A DNA stretch of 64,000 nucleotides from Halotalea alkalilenta DSM 17697 (GCF_000621205.1 NZ_JHYY01000024.1:62001-126000); one strand, 5' to 3'; shown: positions 52,039 through 60,767, numbered from the stretch's first letter. The notes: generated from the letters alone by a model not told the origin. A program made the numbers and translations.

Positions 52039-52866
52039 TCAGTAATCGTGCTGGTCGCCCGCCAGGGTCCAATGCCGGTGAACCAGCACTTTCGCCTCGA
52101 TTTCGTCCGCAACGGCGAGTGCAAGATCTGGAACGGCGATACCTGACGGCAGGTGATTCTTGTTGATCATGAAATCAACGCCAATGTCATACTTTCCCGT
52201 TCCCTCGCCGGGCCGGTAGAACCACGGAGGTGACAGGAAACTCCATTCGAAGTCGGTCCGGTGTGAGAAGAGATCGAGCGCGAGGCGGCATCCCTCCAAC
52301 AGAGGAACCTTGGTCCATGTCTTGACATGATCTTCCAAGTCCGGATCGCTTTCACCCTGCGCGATCGTGCCATTTTCCTTGCGCAGTGCGGCATCATCGA
52401 AGAAGGATTCCCCAGTGATATCCGCAAGCCATCTCAGATGCACGGGTGGCATGATGCCGTAGTACCAAGTCGGAAAGCGCGGGTCATCGAACATCTGTAC
52501 TCCCGGCTTGACGTAGAGGCTGGCGGCCCCGCCGAGGTAGATCAGATAGGAGGGCTTCACACGATCCTGCTGTACGGCCTTGAAGGCCTTGATGAGACGT
52601 CGTGTGCCCTCGACCTGGCGGTAGTAGACCGCCGGATCCACAGTGTGGCCACCGGAGAACATCGAGACCACGACATCGGCGTCAATGATGTTCGCCGTCA
52701 CGCTTTCCACATCGAAAATATCGAGGGAATGATTCGTGAGGCCCGGGCGTGTGGCGGCATTCGAGATGTCGTGGGAAAGGCCCAGAACTTCGTGTTTTCT
52801 CGAGAGCAAGATATCCGTAAGCGCCTGGCCGCTCATGCCAGTATGACCAATGATCGCTATCTTCAT
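52039..52866 (-). CDS. NAD(P)-binding NmrA/SDR-like reductase
   Basis: 275 residues. The Rossmann start MKIAIIGHTGMSGQALTDIL has the GxxGxxG pattern of atypical SDR/NmrA-like proteins. No clear YxxxK catalytic pair is seen, so it may be a redox sensor or atypical enzyme. GGAG lies 8 bases before ATG 52866. It precedes the CocE-like hydrolase by 260 bases on the same strand; that gap shows no gene. Confidence 0.78.
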   Translation of the reverse strand: MKIAIIGHTGMSGQALTDILLSRKHEVLGLSHDISNAATRPGLTNHSLDIFDVESVTANIIDADVVVSMFSGGHTVDPAVYYRQVEGTRRLIKAFKAVQQDRVKPSYLIYLGGAASLYVKPGVQMFDDPRFPTWYYGIMPPVHLRWLADITGESFFDDAALRKENGTIAQGESDPDLEDHVKTWTKVPLLEGCRLALDLFSHRTDFEWSFLSPPWFYRPGEGTGKYDIGVDFMINKNHLPSGIAVPDLALAVADEIEAKVLVHRHWTLAGDQHDY

Positions 52867-53023
52867 CACTTCTGCTCCAAAAATGTCAGGGTGAATTCGC
52901 TCACTGCATCGCAAGCAATACGACCATTGTGCATGCGACCACACACAAGTCAACAAGTGTTGACTTATCGCGATTCATCCCTCTCTTCGGTCAACGGAGC
53001 AGACGCCGATGGGCAGCCGCAAG

Positions 53024-53145
53024 ATGAATATCACGCAGATTGACTACTACAAGAATTGCGGCTTCTCCTTGATCCAGGGCAAGAAAAAAAATAGCCGGGG
53101 TCAGCCCGTAGAACCGAGGGCCGTCGCGCAAGCGCCGGCCCTTTC
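53024..53145 (+). pseudogene. collapsed second copy of ilvC (5' end and 3' terminator only)
   Basis: Codon for codon, 53024-53086 aligns without gaps to 48090-48152 (start region of ilvC): 49 of 63 bases agree by hand count, giving NITQIDYYKNCGFSLIQGKK against [20 protein letters not shown]. The normal start ATG is ACG here. Right after CAAGAAA the sequence jumps to a match of the ilvC 3' flank, including the terminator stem (53117-53142). About 950 bases of the middle are missing. A deletion between the CAAGAA-like words near both ends of ilvC would explain it. Confidence 0.8.
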
Positions 53146-53168
53146 GTGTATCGAGAGGAGGGCGCGAG

Positions 53169-53345
53169 TTAACGCGGGCGATCGACCAACGGCTGATAGT
53201 GATGCGGTAGGCGCATGACGATGAGGTCTTTGCGCCGCACGATGTTGGTCGGGTAGGGGGTGGCGAGGTTGGTGGTATCGACCGTGGTGGAGGCGATACC
53301 CTCGTCATCGAGTATCGCCGCTGCCCCTCGAAGTGGTCGCGACCA
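53169..53345 (-). pseudogene. 3' remnant of an unidentified gene
   Basis: An open minus-strand frame of 58 codons with no start, ending at TAA 53169. It reads as real protein (ILDDEGIASTTVDTTN, then TPYPTNIVRRKDLIVMRLPH), with codon use like core genes. A TGA blocks the frame upstream at 53346. An adjacent frame starts MMVATTS, so a frameshift is possible. I do not recognise the family. It is probably the truncated end of the gene that once followed the ilvC remnant. Confidence 0.4.
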
Positions 53346-53382
53346 TCATGTCGCTTGCTGCCGCAAGAGAGGGGGAACGCTG

Positions 53383-54303
53383 TCAGCAGACCATTGAGTG
53401 GCCGAACTCGGCGTAGAGTTTGGGAAGAATCACTCTCAGTCGGCTAAATTCATCGACATTATGCTGTGCAAGGCCTTTGATCTCTGTTTCAGGAACACGT
53501 TCGCCAGATGGAAGATTAAGTTCCGGCTTGCCCAATGCATTGAAGCGGTATCCCTGCCAGAACCGAGTTCTCTGGCGCAAGCCACCATCTTCAGCGTAAA
53601 AAAGGTGGCACATAATTGCGGGCGCCGTGATTGTGTGGGGTGTTTCGACAACAGCCCGCTGCCAGCCTATTCCCATTGACGAGGCGGCGATCACCTTATC
53701 GAACGCCTTGGAATCAAAGCTCATCTGTTCTGCCGTCCGCCACGTGATGTCGATGTGGCTCATCCCGGTATTGGTATCCTCGATAACGTAGTGCGTCACA
53801 CCAATGTTTCGCTCCTTCAACGGAATGGATTCGTCGAGAACTCGTGCGCGGTCGCGGGGGCTAAGGTGAATGCCTCCATGCTGCGGCGGAAACCACAGAC
53901 GATATCGCAGATCCTCGAGCGCGTGCCACGTGAACCACCATTCGATCATCTCGGCGGTGGCATTTGGGTAGAAAATAGTGTTCGCGATGTAGCCGGCGCC
54001 GTTCGGTAGCGAGCACCAACCAACCTCAGCTTCATCACCGGATTTCAGCCCCTTCAAGTCCAGAAGATGGCCGATCTCTTCAGGGAAAATTGCTTTTGCC
54101 GGATCGATTGGTGAATCCATCAAGGTGCGATGGCCAGGATCAGGCGCCGCAATCGGCTCGTCATAGTATTTCGCGTATGGGCGCGCCCGTTCCTCGGCGG
54201 TAAGCGGTGGTCTTTGGGCTTTGATTTGGGCGTCGGCACGAGTTTCAATAAAGTTGCGCTGTACCGCCAGTTCCGGAATATCTTTTTTGATCAAATTAGA
54301 CAT
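53383..54303 (-). CDS. PhlG-type C-C hydrolase (2,4-diacetylphloroglucinol hydrolase family)
   Basis: 306 residues. The family hallmark WWFTWHALEDLRYRLW is at 122-137. His127 and the HxxxE pair His281/Glu285 (in AQHNVDEF) correspond to zinc ligands described for Pseudomonas PhlG (His129, His270, Glu274 from memory); Glu175 may be the fourth. CHLFYAEDGGLRQRTRFWQGYR-type sequence near 232-253 also fits. PhlG splits an acetyl C-C bond from 2,4-DAPG. Other members cleave phloretin-like acyl phenols. AAGGA precedes ATG 54303. Second gene after the EthD-like gene. Confidence 0.82.
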   Translation of the reverse strand: MSNLIKKDIPELAVQRNFIETRADAQIKAQRPPLTAEERARPYAKYYDEPIAAPDPGHRTLMDSPIDPAKAIFPEEIGHLLDLKGLKSGDEAEVGWCSLPNGAGYIANTIFYPNATAEMIEWWFTWHALEDLRYRLWFPPQHGGIHLSPRDRARVLDESIPLKERNIGVTHYVIEDTNTGMSHIDITWRTAEQMSFDSKAFDKVIAASSMGIGWQRAVVETPHTITAPAIMCHLFYAEDGGLRQRTRFWQGYRFNALGKPELNLPSGERVPETEIKGLAQHNVDEFSRLRVILPKLYAEFGHSMVC

Positions 54304-54331
54304 TTCTATTTTCCTTAATTATAGCGACAAG

Positions 54332-55120
54332 TCAGTGATGTTCCGGGATGTTGTCGATGATTCGTGCCTGTCTTGCGTAAAGGTAGAAAGACTCGGAGAA
54401 ATCGATGAAATCATTCGCATCATCCATGAACGCATCGAAGTACTGTCTGAAAGCACTTGCATGCTCGATAGTATCCAATGTGGTGATGACGATCGCATCG
54501 TAGACAGGCGGATCGACCATTTTGAAATGCTCGCGGGCTGCAGCATCGTTGTCATTGGCGCGTGAGCGAAGATTGAGGGTGATCCGCCTGAACATCTCTT
54601 TGGCATGAGGCGATTTTTCCAAAGCGCGCGCGTGCGCCTCGTGCCAAAGAGCATGGAAATCAGACCAGAACACCTCAGGGCGCCTCATGAGATACTGCAG
54701 CACGCGCAGCCCGCCTTCACCCGGCTCGCCAAGGCCCGGATTGAAAGCCGGCATTGGGTTGGGGACGGCAACCGGAAACTCCTCCGCCATGGTCGTGATA
54801 TTGTTCCGCTCATCGGCGAAATACTGACCGTCGCGGGACGCCCGTGAGCCGCCTTCACCGGTGGACAAGGCGTTGAGCATATCAGCGATTGTGTCGAACT
54901 GTAGTTCAACAACGCCGTCGCGATCAGCAACGCGGTTTTTGTGCGTTTTGTCCGAGATCATGCCAAAAGCACCGTCGAGGACGTGGTATTGAAGGTACTT
55001 CTTGATCTGAAACGGTTCAATGCGCGCGACGGTGCCGTGATAGTGCTCAAGGTAACGGAAGTATTCCGACCTTGTCAGGCCAGGGCGCCGATGGGACGCA
55101 GCAATCATTTTGATGGGCAT
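54332..55120 (-). CDS. tandem EthD / dimeric alpha-beta barrel protein
   Basis: 262 residues in two similar halves. Each resembles an EthD-type ferredoxin-like barrel: the first from IKMIAASHRRPGLTRSEYFRYLEHYHG (~residue 3), the second from LRVLQYLMRRPEVFWSDFHALWHEAHA (~residue 135). Such proteins often act on or bind aromatic polyketide-like molecules. AAGGAG 8 bases upstream fixes ATG 55120; an upstream in-frame start would enter the control region. It ends 28 bases before the PhlG-like gene, so they form an operon. Confidence 0.75.
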   Translation of the reverse strand: MPIKMIAASHRRPGLTRSEYFRYLEHYHGTVARIEPFQIKKYLQYHVLDGAFGMISDKTHKNRVADRDGVVELQFDTIADMLNALSTGEGGSRASRDGQYFADERNNITTMAEEFPVAVPNPMPAFNPGLGEPGEGGLRVLQYLMRRPEVFWSDFHALWHEAHARALEKSPHAKEMFRRITLNLRSRANDNDAAAREHFKMVDPPVYDAIVITTLDTIEHASAFRQYFDAFMDDANDFIDFSESFYLYARQARIIDNIPEHH

Positions 55121-55197
55121 AGCTGTTACTCCTTCTAGGTTTGGCGCGACATCATCAGCCGTGTCAGCCAAAAGGTAGGAGCTTGTTTACCCATTCT

Positions 55198-55211
55198 CAA
55201 ATATATTTGAC
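55198..55211. promoter_or_regulatory. perfect 14-bp palindrome in the LysR / EthD divergent promoter
   Basis: TCAAATATATTTGA is its own reverse complement and lies 29 bases upstream of lysR in the 119-base divergent region. It fits a LysR-type operator by place and symmetry. A second dyad, TTGGC ... GCCAA, spans 55143-55172. Confidence 0.6.
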
Positions 55212-55239
55212 GAGCGAAATTGATAAACAGGAGATATTG

Positions 55240-56130
55240 ATGGAGCTTAGACATCTTAGATATTTCGTGGCGGTAGCCCGCGAATTGCACTTCAGCCGCG
55301 CCGCAAAACAGCTCCACATCGCTCAGCCAGCGTTAAGCATTCAGATAAGGGCGCTTGAAAATATGCTCGGCGGACCATTGTTCCATCGTGCGCATAGAGG
55401 CGTTACGTTAACTGAAGCGGGTCGGCTTTTTCTGGTGGAAGCCGAACGAGTTCTCGCCCAGGTCGCGCGGGCTGAAGATTTGGGCCGCCGAGCTTTGAAG
55501 GGTGAGGTGGCAGTGCTCGAACTGGGCTATTCGGGAGGAGCGCTGTTTTCAGGAGTTCTTCGCCGATCGATAGTGGCGGTCAAGCGAAACAATCCCGACA
55601 TCGATCTTAGCCTGCATGACCTTGATCCACGCTGTCAAATTGACCGCCTCATGGCAAGGGAGATTCACGTGGGGCTAATGACGACGCTGTCGTTGTCGAT
55701 CCCGAACGAGTTGAGGGCCACCCAACTCGAAGCTTGGCCAGTCTGGGTAGCTTTGCCTAGCCAGCACGATCTGGCAGAGTTGCCCGCCGTGCCGGTGGAC
55801 GCGTTGCGAAACGAGATGTTCTACACCTACGCTGCGGTCGAACACCAAAACATCTCTTGGATCCGTTCGATTATAGGAACTTCTCCGACGCGAGAACGCC
55901 GCGTATCGAGTGTCACGATGGCGATGACGTTGGTTGGAGCGGGTCTCGGCGTCTCCCTTCTCCCTGCCTCTCTGCCGTGGCCCAACCCTGATGGAGCGGT
56001 AGTGTTCAAGCCTCTGAAGGACAGAAGCGTGTTGATGGACTGTACTCTCATTCAGTGGCGTTCAGAATATGAACCGGGCGTAAGAAGCGCGCTGGGCAGC
56101 ATCCTCGATGAATTCGCGCTAGATGCTTAG
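55240..56130 (+). CDS. LysR-family transcriptional regulator
   Basis: 296 residues: the winged helix-turn-helix (MELRHLRYFVAVARELHFSRAAKQLHIAQPALS) is followed by a type 2 periplasmic-binding-like effector domain. AGGAG with 6-base spacing selects ATG 55240. Divergent from the EthD/PhlG operon and so very likely its regulator, with an aromatic or polyketide inducer. Its last codons overlap the decayed IS481 element by 12 bases, so the C-terminus may be altered. Confidence 0.9.
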   Translation: MELRHLRYFVAVARELHFSRAAKQLHIAQPALSIQIRALENMLGGPLFHRAHRGVTLTEAGRLFLVEAERVLAQVARAEDLGRRALKGEVAVLELGYSGGALFSGVLRRSIVAVKRNNPDIDLSLHDLDPRCQIDRLMAREIHVGLMTTLSLSIPNELRATQLEAWPVWVALPSQHDLAELPAVPVDALRNEMFYTYAAVEHQNISWIRSIIGTSPTRERRVSSVTMAMTLVGAGLGVSLLPASLPWPNPDGAVVFKPLKDRSVLMDCTLIQWRSEYEPGVRSALGSILDEFALDA

Positions 56131-56860
56131 TCCCGGCATTTGTTGGGTCGAATCGAGCCTGAATCCTTCGGGCTCTTTTGCCCGAATTTTGAAAAATAAT
56201 TTGCACGGTGTAAGAGCCTTGAAGATCTTGTGGCGGTAACCGAAGTTGCAGGCTGAGATGAAGTCAGTCGGATGCTGACGAAGTTGATCTTAACTGTCGT
56301 AGTAATAGTGTTCAGCAGTCAATTCCTTGGTCTTCCGCCGTATTCGATCGATCTTGCCATGGGTCCACGGATGGTTCGGCCTGGTCGTTCGGTGTTAAAT
56401 ATCATTCTTGGCGCAGGTATATTCGAAGGCTTAGGCTTGGAACATCTCGCCACTTGCGATCGCTTCCTTGACGAGTGGAGTGGTCGAACCACTAGCACTT
56501 GGCGTGATGAACTGGGTGCCATTATCGGTAACAACGGTATGGATCTTATGCGGAAAAGCTGCGATCAGGCGTAGCGAGAATTCTCTGAAAACGGCCATTG
56601 GATTCTCGTGCAGCTCAACGAAAGCGAACTTCGATGTGCAATCGATGGTGACGAGCATGTGGAGCCTGCGCTGCTCGGTGTGAACTCCGGCAATGTCGAT
56701 GTGGAATTAGCTGATTGGATAGGCTTTGAATTTCTTGCCGGCGGGCTTGTTGCCTCCGACGTCGGTAAGTCGGGATGCCGTGCCGCTGGAGGCCAGGACG
56801 AGCGTGTCAGAGTGGAATGGTCGGCTGCAACGTGATCACGCCAGCGGCATGCGGTCGTTC
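56119..56860 (-). pseudogene. decayed IS481-family transposase
   Basis: Minus-strand translation recovers the IS481-type DDE transposase in pieces: KPAGKKFKAYPIS-stop-FHIDIAGV, TIDCTSKFAFVELHEN, HKIHTVVTDNGTQF, stop-AFEYTCAKNDI-stop, RPNHPWTHGKIDRI and finally STQQMPGLSI-stop (TAG 56121-56119). At least four in-frame stops and one frameshift near 56785 make it inactive. The N-terminus is poorly preserved, so the right limit is approximate. No terminal inverted repeats were recognised. The rest of 56131-57027 shows no other gene. Confidence 0.85.
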
Positions 56861-56952
56861 GCGCTACGTAGGAACCCCACGCTGCGCAGTCTACTCGATC
56901 TCGCTCGCCAAGCTGGTCGGGGCGGCCTGAACGGCCGATGTTTAGCTTATCT

Positions 56953-56983
56953 CAAAATAGAAAAGGCCGCCTTTCGGCAGCCT
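56953..56983 (-). terminator. intrinsic terminator after tRNA-fMet
   Basis: On the minus strand AGGCTGCC-GAAA-GGCGGCCT (one G-T wobble) followed by TTTCTATTTT, 45 bases past the tRNA 3' end. Confidence 0.82.
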
Positions 56984-57027
56984 AAGCATTTGATCACACT
57001 TCGATTTCGAGTGATTCATTACAAAAG

Positions 57028-57104
<77 letters not shown>

Positions 57105-57118
57105 TCGACTGAGGCGCC

Positions 57119-57146
57119 ACTATACTCTTTTTTTCCAAACGGTCAA
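57119..57146 (-). promoter_or_regulatory. promoter of tRNA-fMet
   Basis: Minus strand TTGACC (57146-57141), 16-base spacer and TATAGT (57124-57119), just upstream of the tRNA. Confidence 0.75.
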
Positions 57147-57347
57147 CCTAGCACGCTTCCCCGTTCTCCATCGGGTGTAGGTGTCCAGCTGGTAAATGCA
57201 GGAAAATGCTAAAAGTTGTTACCGTTCCAAGGAGACGATTGCGCCCCGTGCGGTTGCGCTATAGCGTAAGCGATTATTTGTCCGATCTCGCGCCGCGGGC
57301 GTTGAAAAGGAATGTGCAATGAATACGCCACTGATGTGGAGCGGACG

Positions 57348-58085
57348 ATGAGCCTCGAGCTGGATGCAGAACAGGTCGCCTTCACTTTCAAAGGCGGCAT
57401 GCTGCCTTTGACGGTCATCGAGCTGGCCTCAGGCAATATCGAGCGGATCGAAGCCCAGCTCAGCGGAAAGATCAGCCAGTCGCCTGCCTTCTTCCAGCAT
57501 ACTCCGGTGGTGATCGGTCTCGAGCGCTTGCCGGACGAGCCTTTGGCACTCGATCAGCTCTGCGCCATGCTGCGTCGCCATCGCTTGCTGCCGGTGGCGG
57601 TGCGTGGTGGTAACGATGCGATCAAGCAGTCGGCTTGGGCGTTGGGAATCGGTTGGTTCCCGCCCCAGGAAGGGCGTGCCCAGCCGGTCGTGGAGCCGGT
57701 GCCGGTGGCGCCGCTGCCGGAGGAGGCGCCGCCGCTCGAGCTTCGCAGTGGGCGGATATTTCGAGGTACGGTGCGCTCCGGGCAACAGGTCAGCGCGCCA
57801 CGCGGTGATTTGGTGGTGGTCGGTGCGGTCAATGCCGGGGCGGAGATCCTCGCCGCTGGCAGCATTCACGTCTACGGACCACTGCGCGGTCGAGCGCTGG
57901 CGGGTATCCACGGCGATCAGGACGCTGCGGTGTTCTGCCATGAACTCGACGCTGAGCTGCTTTCGGTGGCCGGCAACTACAAGCGACTCGAAGACATCCC
58001 GCCGGATCTGCTCGGCAAGAGCGTGCAGGTTCGGATGGTCGAGGACCAGCTAGAGATCAGCGCCTTCGAGCCGCTGCGAGTGTGA
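57348..58085 (+). CDS. minC: septum site-determining protein MinC
   Basis: 245 residues. An N-terminal FtsZ-inhibiting domain (~1-105), a Pro/Glu linker (PVVEPVPVAPLPEEAPP) and a C-terminal beta-helix (GDLVVVGAVNAGAEILAAGSIHVYGPLRGRALAG pattern) bind MinD. GGAG 6 bases upstream selects ATG 57348; the in-frame ATG 57312 lacks such a site. First gene of minCDE; MinC blocks division at the poles. Confidence 0.95.
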   Translation: MSLELDAEQVAFTFKGGMLPLTVIELASGNIERIEAQLSGKISQSPAFFQHTPVVIGLERLPDEPLALDQLCAMLRRHRLLPVAVRGGNDAIKQSAWALGIGWFPPQEGRAQPVVEPVPVAPLPEEAPPLELRSGRIFRGTVRSGQQVSAPRGDLVVVGAVNAGAEILAAGSIHVYGPLRGRALAGIHGDQDAAVFCHELDAELLSVAGNYKRLEDIPPDLLGKSVQVRMVEDQLEISAFEPLRV

Positions 58086-58185
58086 CGTCGCGGGCGCGGC
58101 CCGGACGAAGAACGTTACGGCCCTCTCGGCCCGCAGGGCGGATACGGTCGGTAGTCGATGAACAGCGTCATACAGGAATGTAACC

Positions 58186-59004
58186 TTGGCCAAGATCATT
58201 GTAGTGACTTCAGGGAAAGGCGGCGTTGGTAAGACCACCAGCGCGGCAGCGATCGCCACGGGGCTGGCGTTCAAAGGGCACAAGACGGTGGTGATCGATT
58301 TCGACGTCGGCCTGCGTAACCTCGACCTGATCATGGGCTGCGAGCGTCGCGTGGTCTATGACCTGATCAATGTGATCCAGGGCGAAGCGGGGCTCAATCA
58401 GGCGCTGATTCGCGACAAGCGGGTCGAGAACCTGCATATCCTGCCCGCCTCCCAGACCCGCGACAAAGATGCGCTGACCATCGAAGGGGTCGAACGGGTG
58501 CTCGATACCCTCAGCGAGGACTTCGACTACATCGTCTGCGACTCGCCGGCGGGGATCGAGCGCGGTGCCCAGCTGGCGATGTACTTCGCCGATGAAGCGG
58601 TGGTGGTGACCAACCCCGAGGTCTCCTCGGTTCGCGACTCCGACCGCATGCTGGGGCTGCTCAGCTCCAAGACTCGTCGCGCGGAGCAGGGCCAGGAGCC
58701 GATCAAGGAGCATCTGCTGATCACTCGCTATTCCCCGGATCGCGTGACCAGCGGAGACATGCTCAACCTCGATGACATCCGCGAGATCCTGGCGATCCCG
58801 CTGATCGGACTGATCCCTGAGTCCGAAGCGGTACTGCGGGCTTCCAACCAGGGCGTACCGGTTACCCATGACCAGCAAAGCGATGCGGGCCAGGCTTACT
58901 CGGATACCGTAGACCGACTGCTTGGCGAGGATAAGCCGCTGCGCTTCCACGAGCAGCAGAAGCGCGGATTCCTGAGCCGTATGTTCGGAGGAGGTCGCCG
59001 GTGA
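58186..59004 (+). CDS. minD: septum site-determining ATPase MinD
   Basis: 272 residues from TTG 58186 ([19 protein letters not shown]). Deviant Walker [10 protein letters not shown], switch regions and a C-terminal amphipathic membrane-targeting helix ([14 protein letters not shown]) are present. MinD recruits MinC to the membrane and oscillates with MinE. TTG is the only start giving the family N-terminus; AGGAA lies upstream. The last 4 bases overlap minE. Confidence 0.96.
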   Translation: MAKIIVVTSGKGGVGKTTSAAAIATGLAFKGHKTVVIDFDVGLRNLDLIMGCERRVVYDLINVIQGEAGLNQALIRDKRVENLHILPASQTRDKDALTIEGVERVLDTLSEDFDYIVCDSPAGIERGAQLAMYFADEAVVVTNPEVSSVRDSDRMLGLLSSKTRRAEQGQEPIKEHLLITRYSPDRVTSGDMLNLDDIREILAIPLIGLIPESEAVLRASNQGVPVTHDQQSDAGQAYSDTVDRLLGEDKPLRFHEQQKRGFLSRMFGGGRR

Positions 59005-59258
59005 GACTACTCGATTTCTTTCGCGGAGAAAGCAAGAAGACGGCGTCGGTGGCCAAGGAACGGCTGCAGATCATCGTCGCCCACCAGCGCGGGCAGCGCG
59101 GCCAGCCCGACTACATGCCAATGCTCGAGCGCGAGCTGCTCGAGGTGATCCGCCGCTACGTCGATGTCGATCAGGATGCGATCAGCATCAGCCTCGATCG
59201 TGACGCCGATTGCTCGATCCTCGAACTCAACGTGACGTTGCCCAACCAAGACAATTGA
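59001..59258 (+). CDS. minE: cell division topological specificity factor MinE
   Basis: 85 residues from GTG 59001 overlapping minD. The N-terminal membrane/MinD-binding segment ([10 protein letters not shown], then [15 protein letters not shown]) is followed by the C-terminal dimer domain. It stimulates the MinD ATPase and drives pole-to-pole oscillation. Confidence 0.96.
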   Translation: MRLLDFFRGESKKTASVAKERLQIIVAHQRGQRGQPDYMPMLERELLEVIRRYVDVDQDAISISLDRDADCSILELNVTLPNQDN

Positions 59259-59309
59259 CGCGGGCGTGGCGGTCGCGTGTGACCGCCGCACCGCAGCAGG
59301 ATCCTCGTA

Positions 59310-60767
59310 GTGCCCGAGCCAAGCTTCCTTTTCCACGACTACGAAACCTTCGGTGCCGATCCTCGGCGTGATCGCCCGTCGCAGTTCGCGGCGATCCGAA
59401 CCGACGTCGAGTTCAACCAGATCGGTGAGCCCGAGGTGATCTACTGTCGTCAGGCGGATGACTATCTGCCTCATCCGCAGGCCTGCCTGATCACCGGAAT
59501 CACCCCGCAGCAGGCCAACCGCCGCGGGCTGCCGGAGGCGGAGTTCGCCGCTCGCATCCAGGCGCTGATGAGCGTGCCGGGGACTTGCTCGCTTGGCTAC
59601 AACACCCTGCGCTTCGATGACGAGGTGAGTCGTCACCTCTTCTACCGCAACCTGCTCGACCCCTATGGGCGGGAGTGGCAGAACGGCAATTCGCGCTGGG
59701 ACCTGATCGATGCGGTACGCACCTTCTACGCGCTGCGTCCGCAGGGGATCGAGTGGCCGATGCGGGAAGACATGGAAGGCCGCAAGGTGCCGAGTTTCAA
59801 GCTCGAACAGCTCACTGCCGCCAACGGTATCGAACATGTTGGCGCCCATGATGCGCTCGCAGACGTACGCGCGACGATCGCGCTCGCTCGGCTGCTGCGC
59901 GAGCGCAACGCCAAGTTGTTCGACTACCTGCTCGGCCTGCGTGACAAGCATCGGGTCAAAGCGCTGCTCGACGTCGATACGCGCAAACCGATGATCCATG
60001 TCTCTCGCCGCTATCCTGCCGCTCAAGGCTGCAGCGCGCTGGTCGCGCCGCTGGCACGCCATCCCAACAATCCCAATGGGGTGATCGTCTGCGACCTGTC
60101 GGCCGACCCCGAGCCGCTGCTCGCGCTCTCGGCCGAGGAGATCCGCGCGCGGGTATTCGTCAGTCGAGCCGAACTGGCCGAGGGGCTCGAGCGGATTCCG
60201 CTCAAGGTGGTCCAGGTCAATCGCAGCCCGGCCCTGCTGCCGGTGAAGGCGCTCGACGAGAGCGCCGCTGCGCGCCTTGGCATCGACCGCGAGCGGTCCG
60301 AGGCCCACTGGCAGCGGCTGGCCCAGGTCGATGGGCTGGCGGCGAAGGTGGCCGAGGTGTTCGCCGAGCCGCCCCCCGAAGGCAGCACGGATCCCGATCT
60401 GATGCTCTATTCGGGCAGCTTCTTTTCGTCCGCGGACAAACGCGCCATGGCCGAGGTGCACCAGCATCTCGGCTGGGATCTGGTCGGACTCGATCCTATG
60501 TTCCAGGATCCCCGCCTGCCGGAAATGCTGTTCCGTATGCGCGCACGCAGCTATCCCGAGACCCTCGAAGGGGCTGATCGCGAGCACTGGGACCAGCTGC
60601 GCTGGGAGCGTTTCAACTCGCCCCAGCTCTCCTCGTTGACCCTTCAAGGCTTCGCCCGCGAGATCGAGCGGCTCAATCGCGAGCCGCTGTCCGAGCGTGA
60701 TCGCCAACTGCTGGAAGAGTTGGTGATGCACGTCGAAGCGATCATGCCCCCGCAAGCGTTCGAGTAG
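59310..60767 (+). CDS. sbcB: exodeoxyribonuclease I
   Basis: 485 residues from GTG 59310. DnaQ-like DEDDh exonuclease: ExoI motif HDYETFGADP (residues 9-18), second site in TLRFDDEVSRH, third in HVGAHDALADVRAT. The SH3-like and helical C-terminal parts follow (WDQLRWERFNSPQLSSL). It degrades single-stranded DNA 3' to 5' and acts in repair and recombination. Length fits E. coli ExoI (475). Confidence 0.94.
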   Translation: MPEPSFLFHDYETFGADPRRDRPSQFAAIRTDVEFNQIGEPEVIYCRQADDYLPHPQACLITGITPQQANRRGLPEAEFAARIQALMSVPGTCSLGYNTLRFDDEVSRHLFYRNLLDPYGREWQNGNSRWDLIDAVRTFYALRPQGIEWPMREDMEGRKVPSFKLEQLTAANGIEHVGAHDALADVRATIALARLLRERNAKLFDYLLGLRDKHRVKALLDVDTRKPMIHVSRRYPAAQGCSALVAPLARHPNNPNGVIVCDLSADPEPLLALSAEEIRARVFVSRAELAEGLERIPLKVVQVNRSPALLPVKALDESAAARLGIDRERSEAHWQRLAQVDGLAAKVAEVFAEPPPEGSTDPDLMLYSGSFFSSADKRAMAEVHQHLGWDLVGLDPMFQDPRLPEMLFRMRARSYPETLEGADREHWDQLRWERFNSPQLSSLTLQGFAREIERLNREPLSERDRQLLEELVMHVEAIMPPQAFE

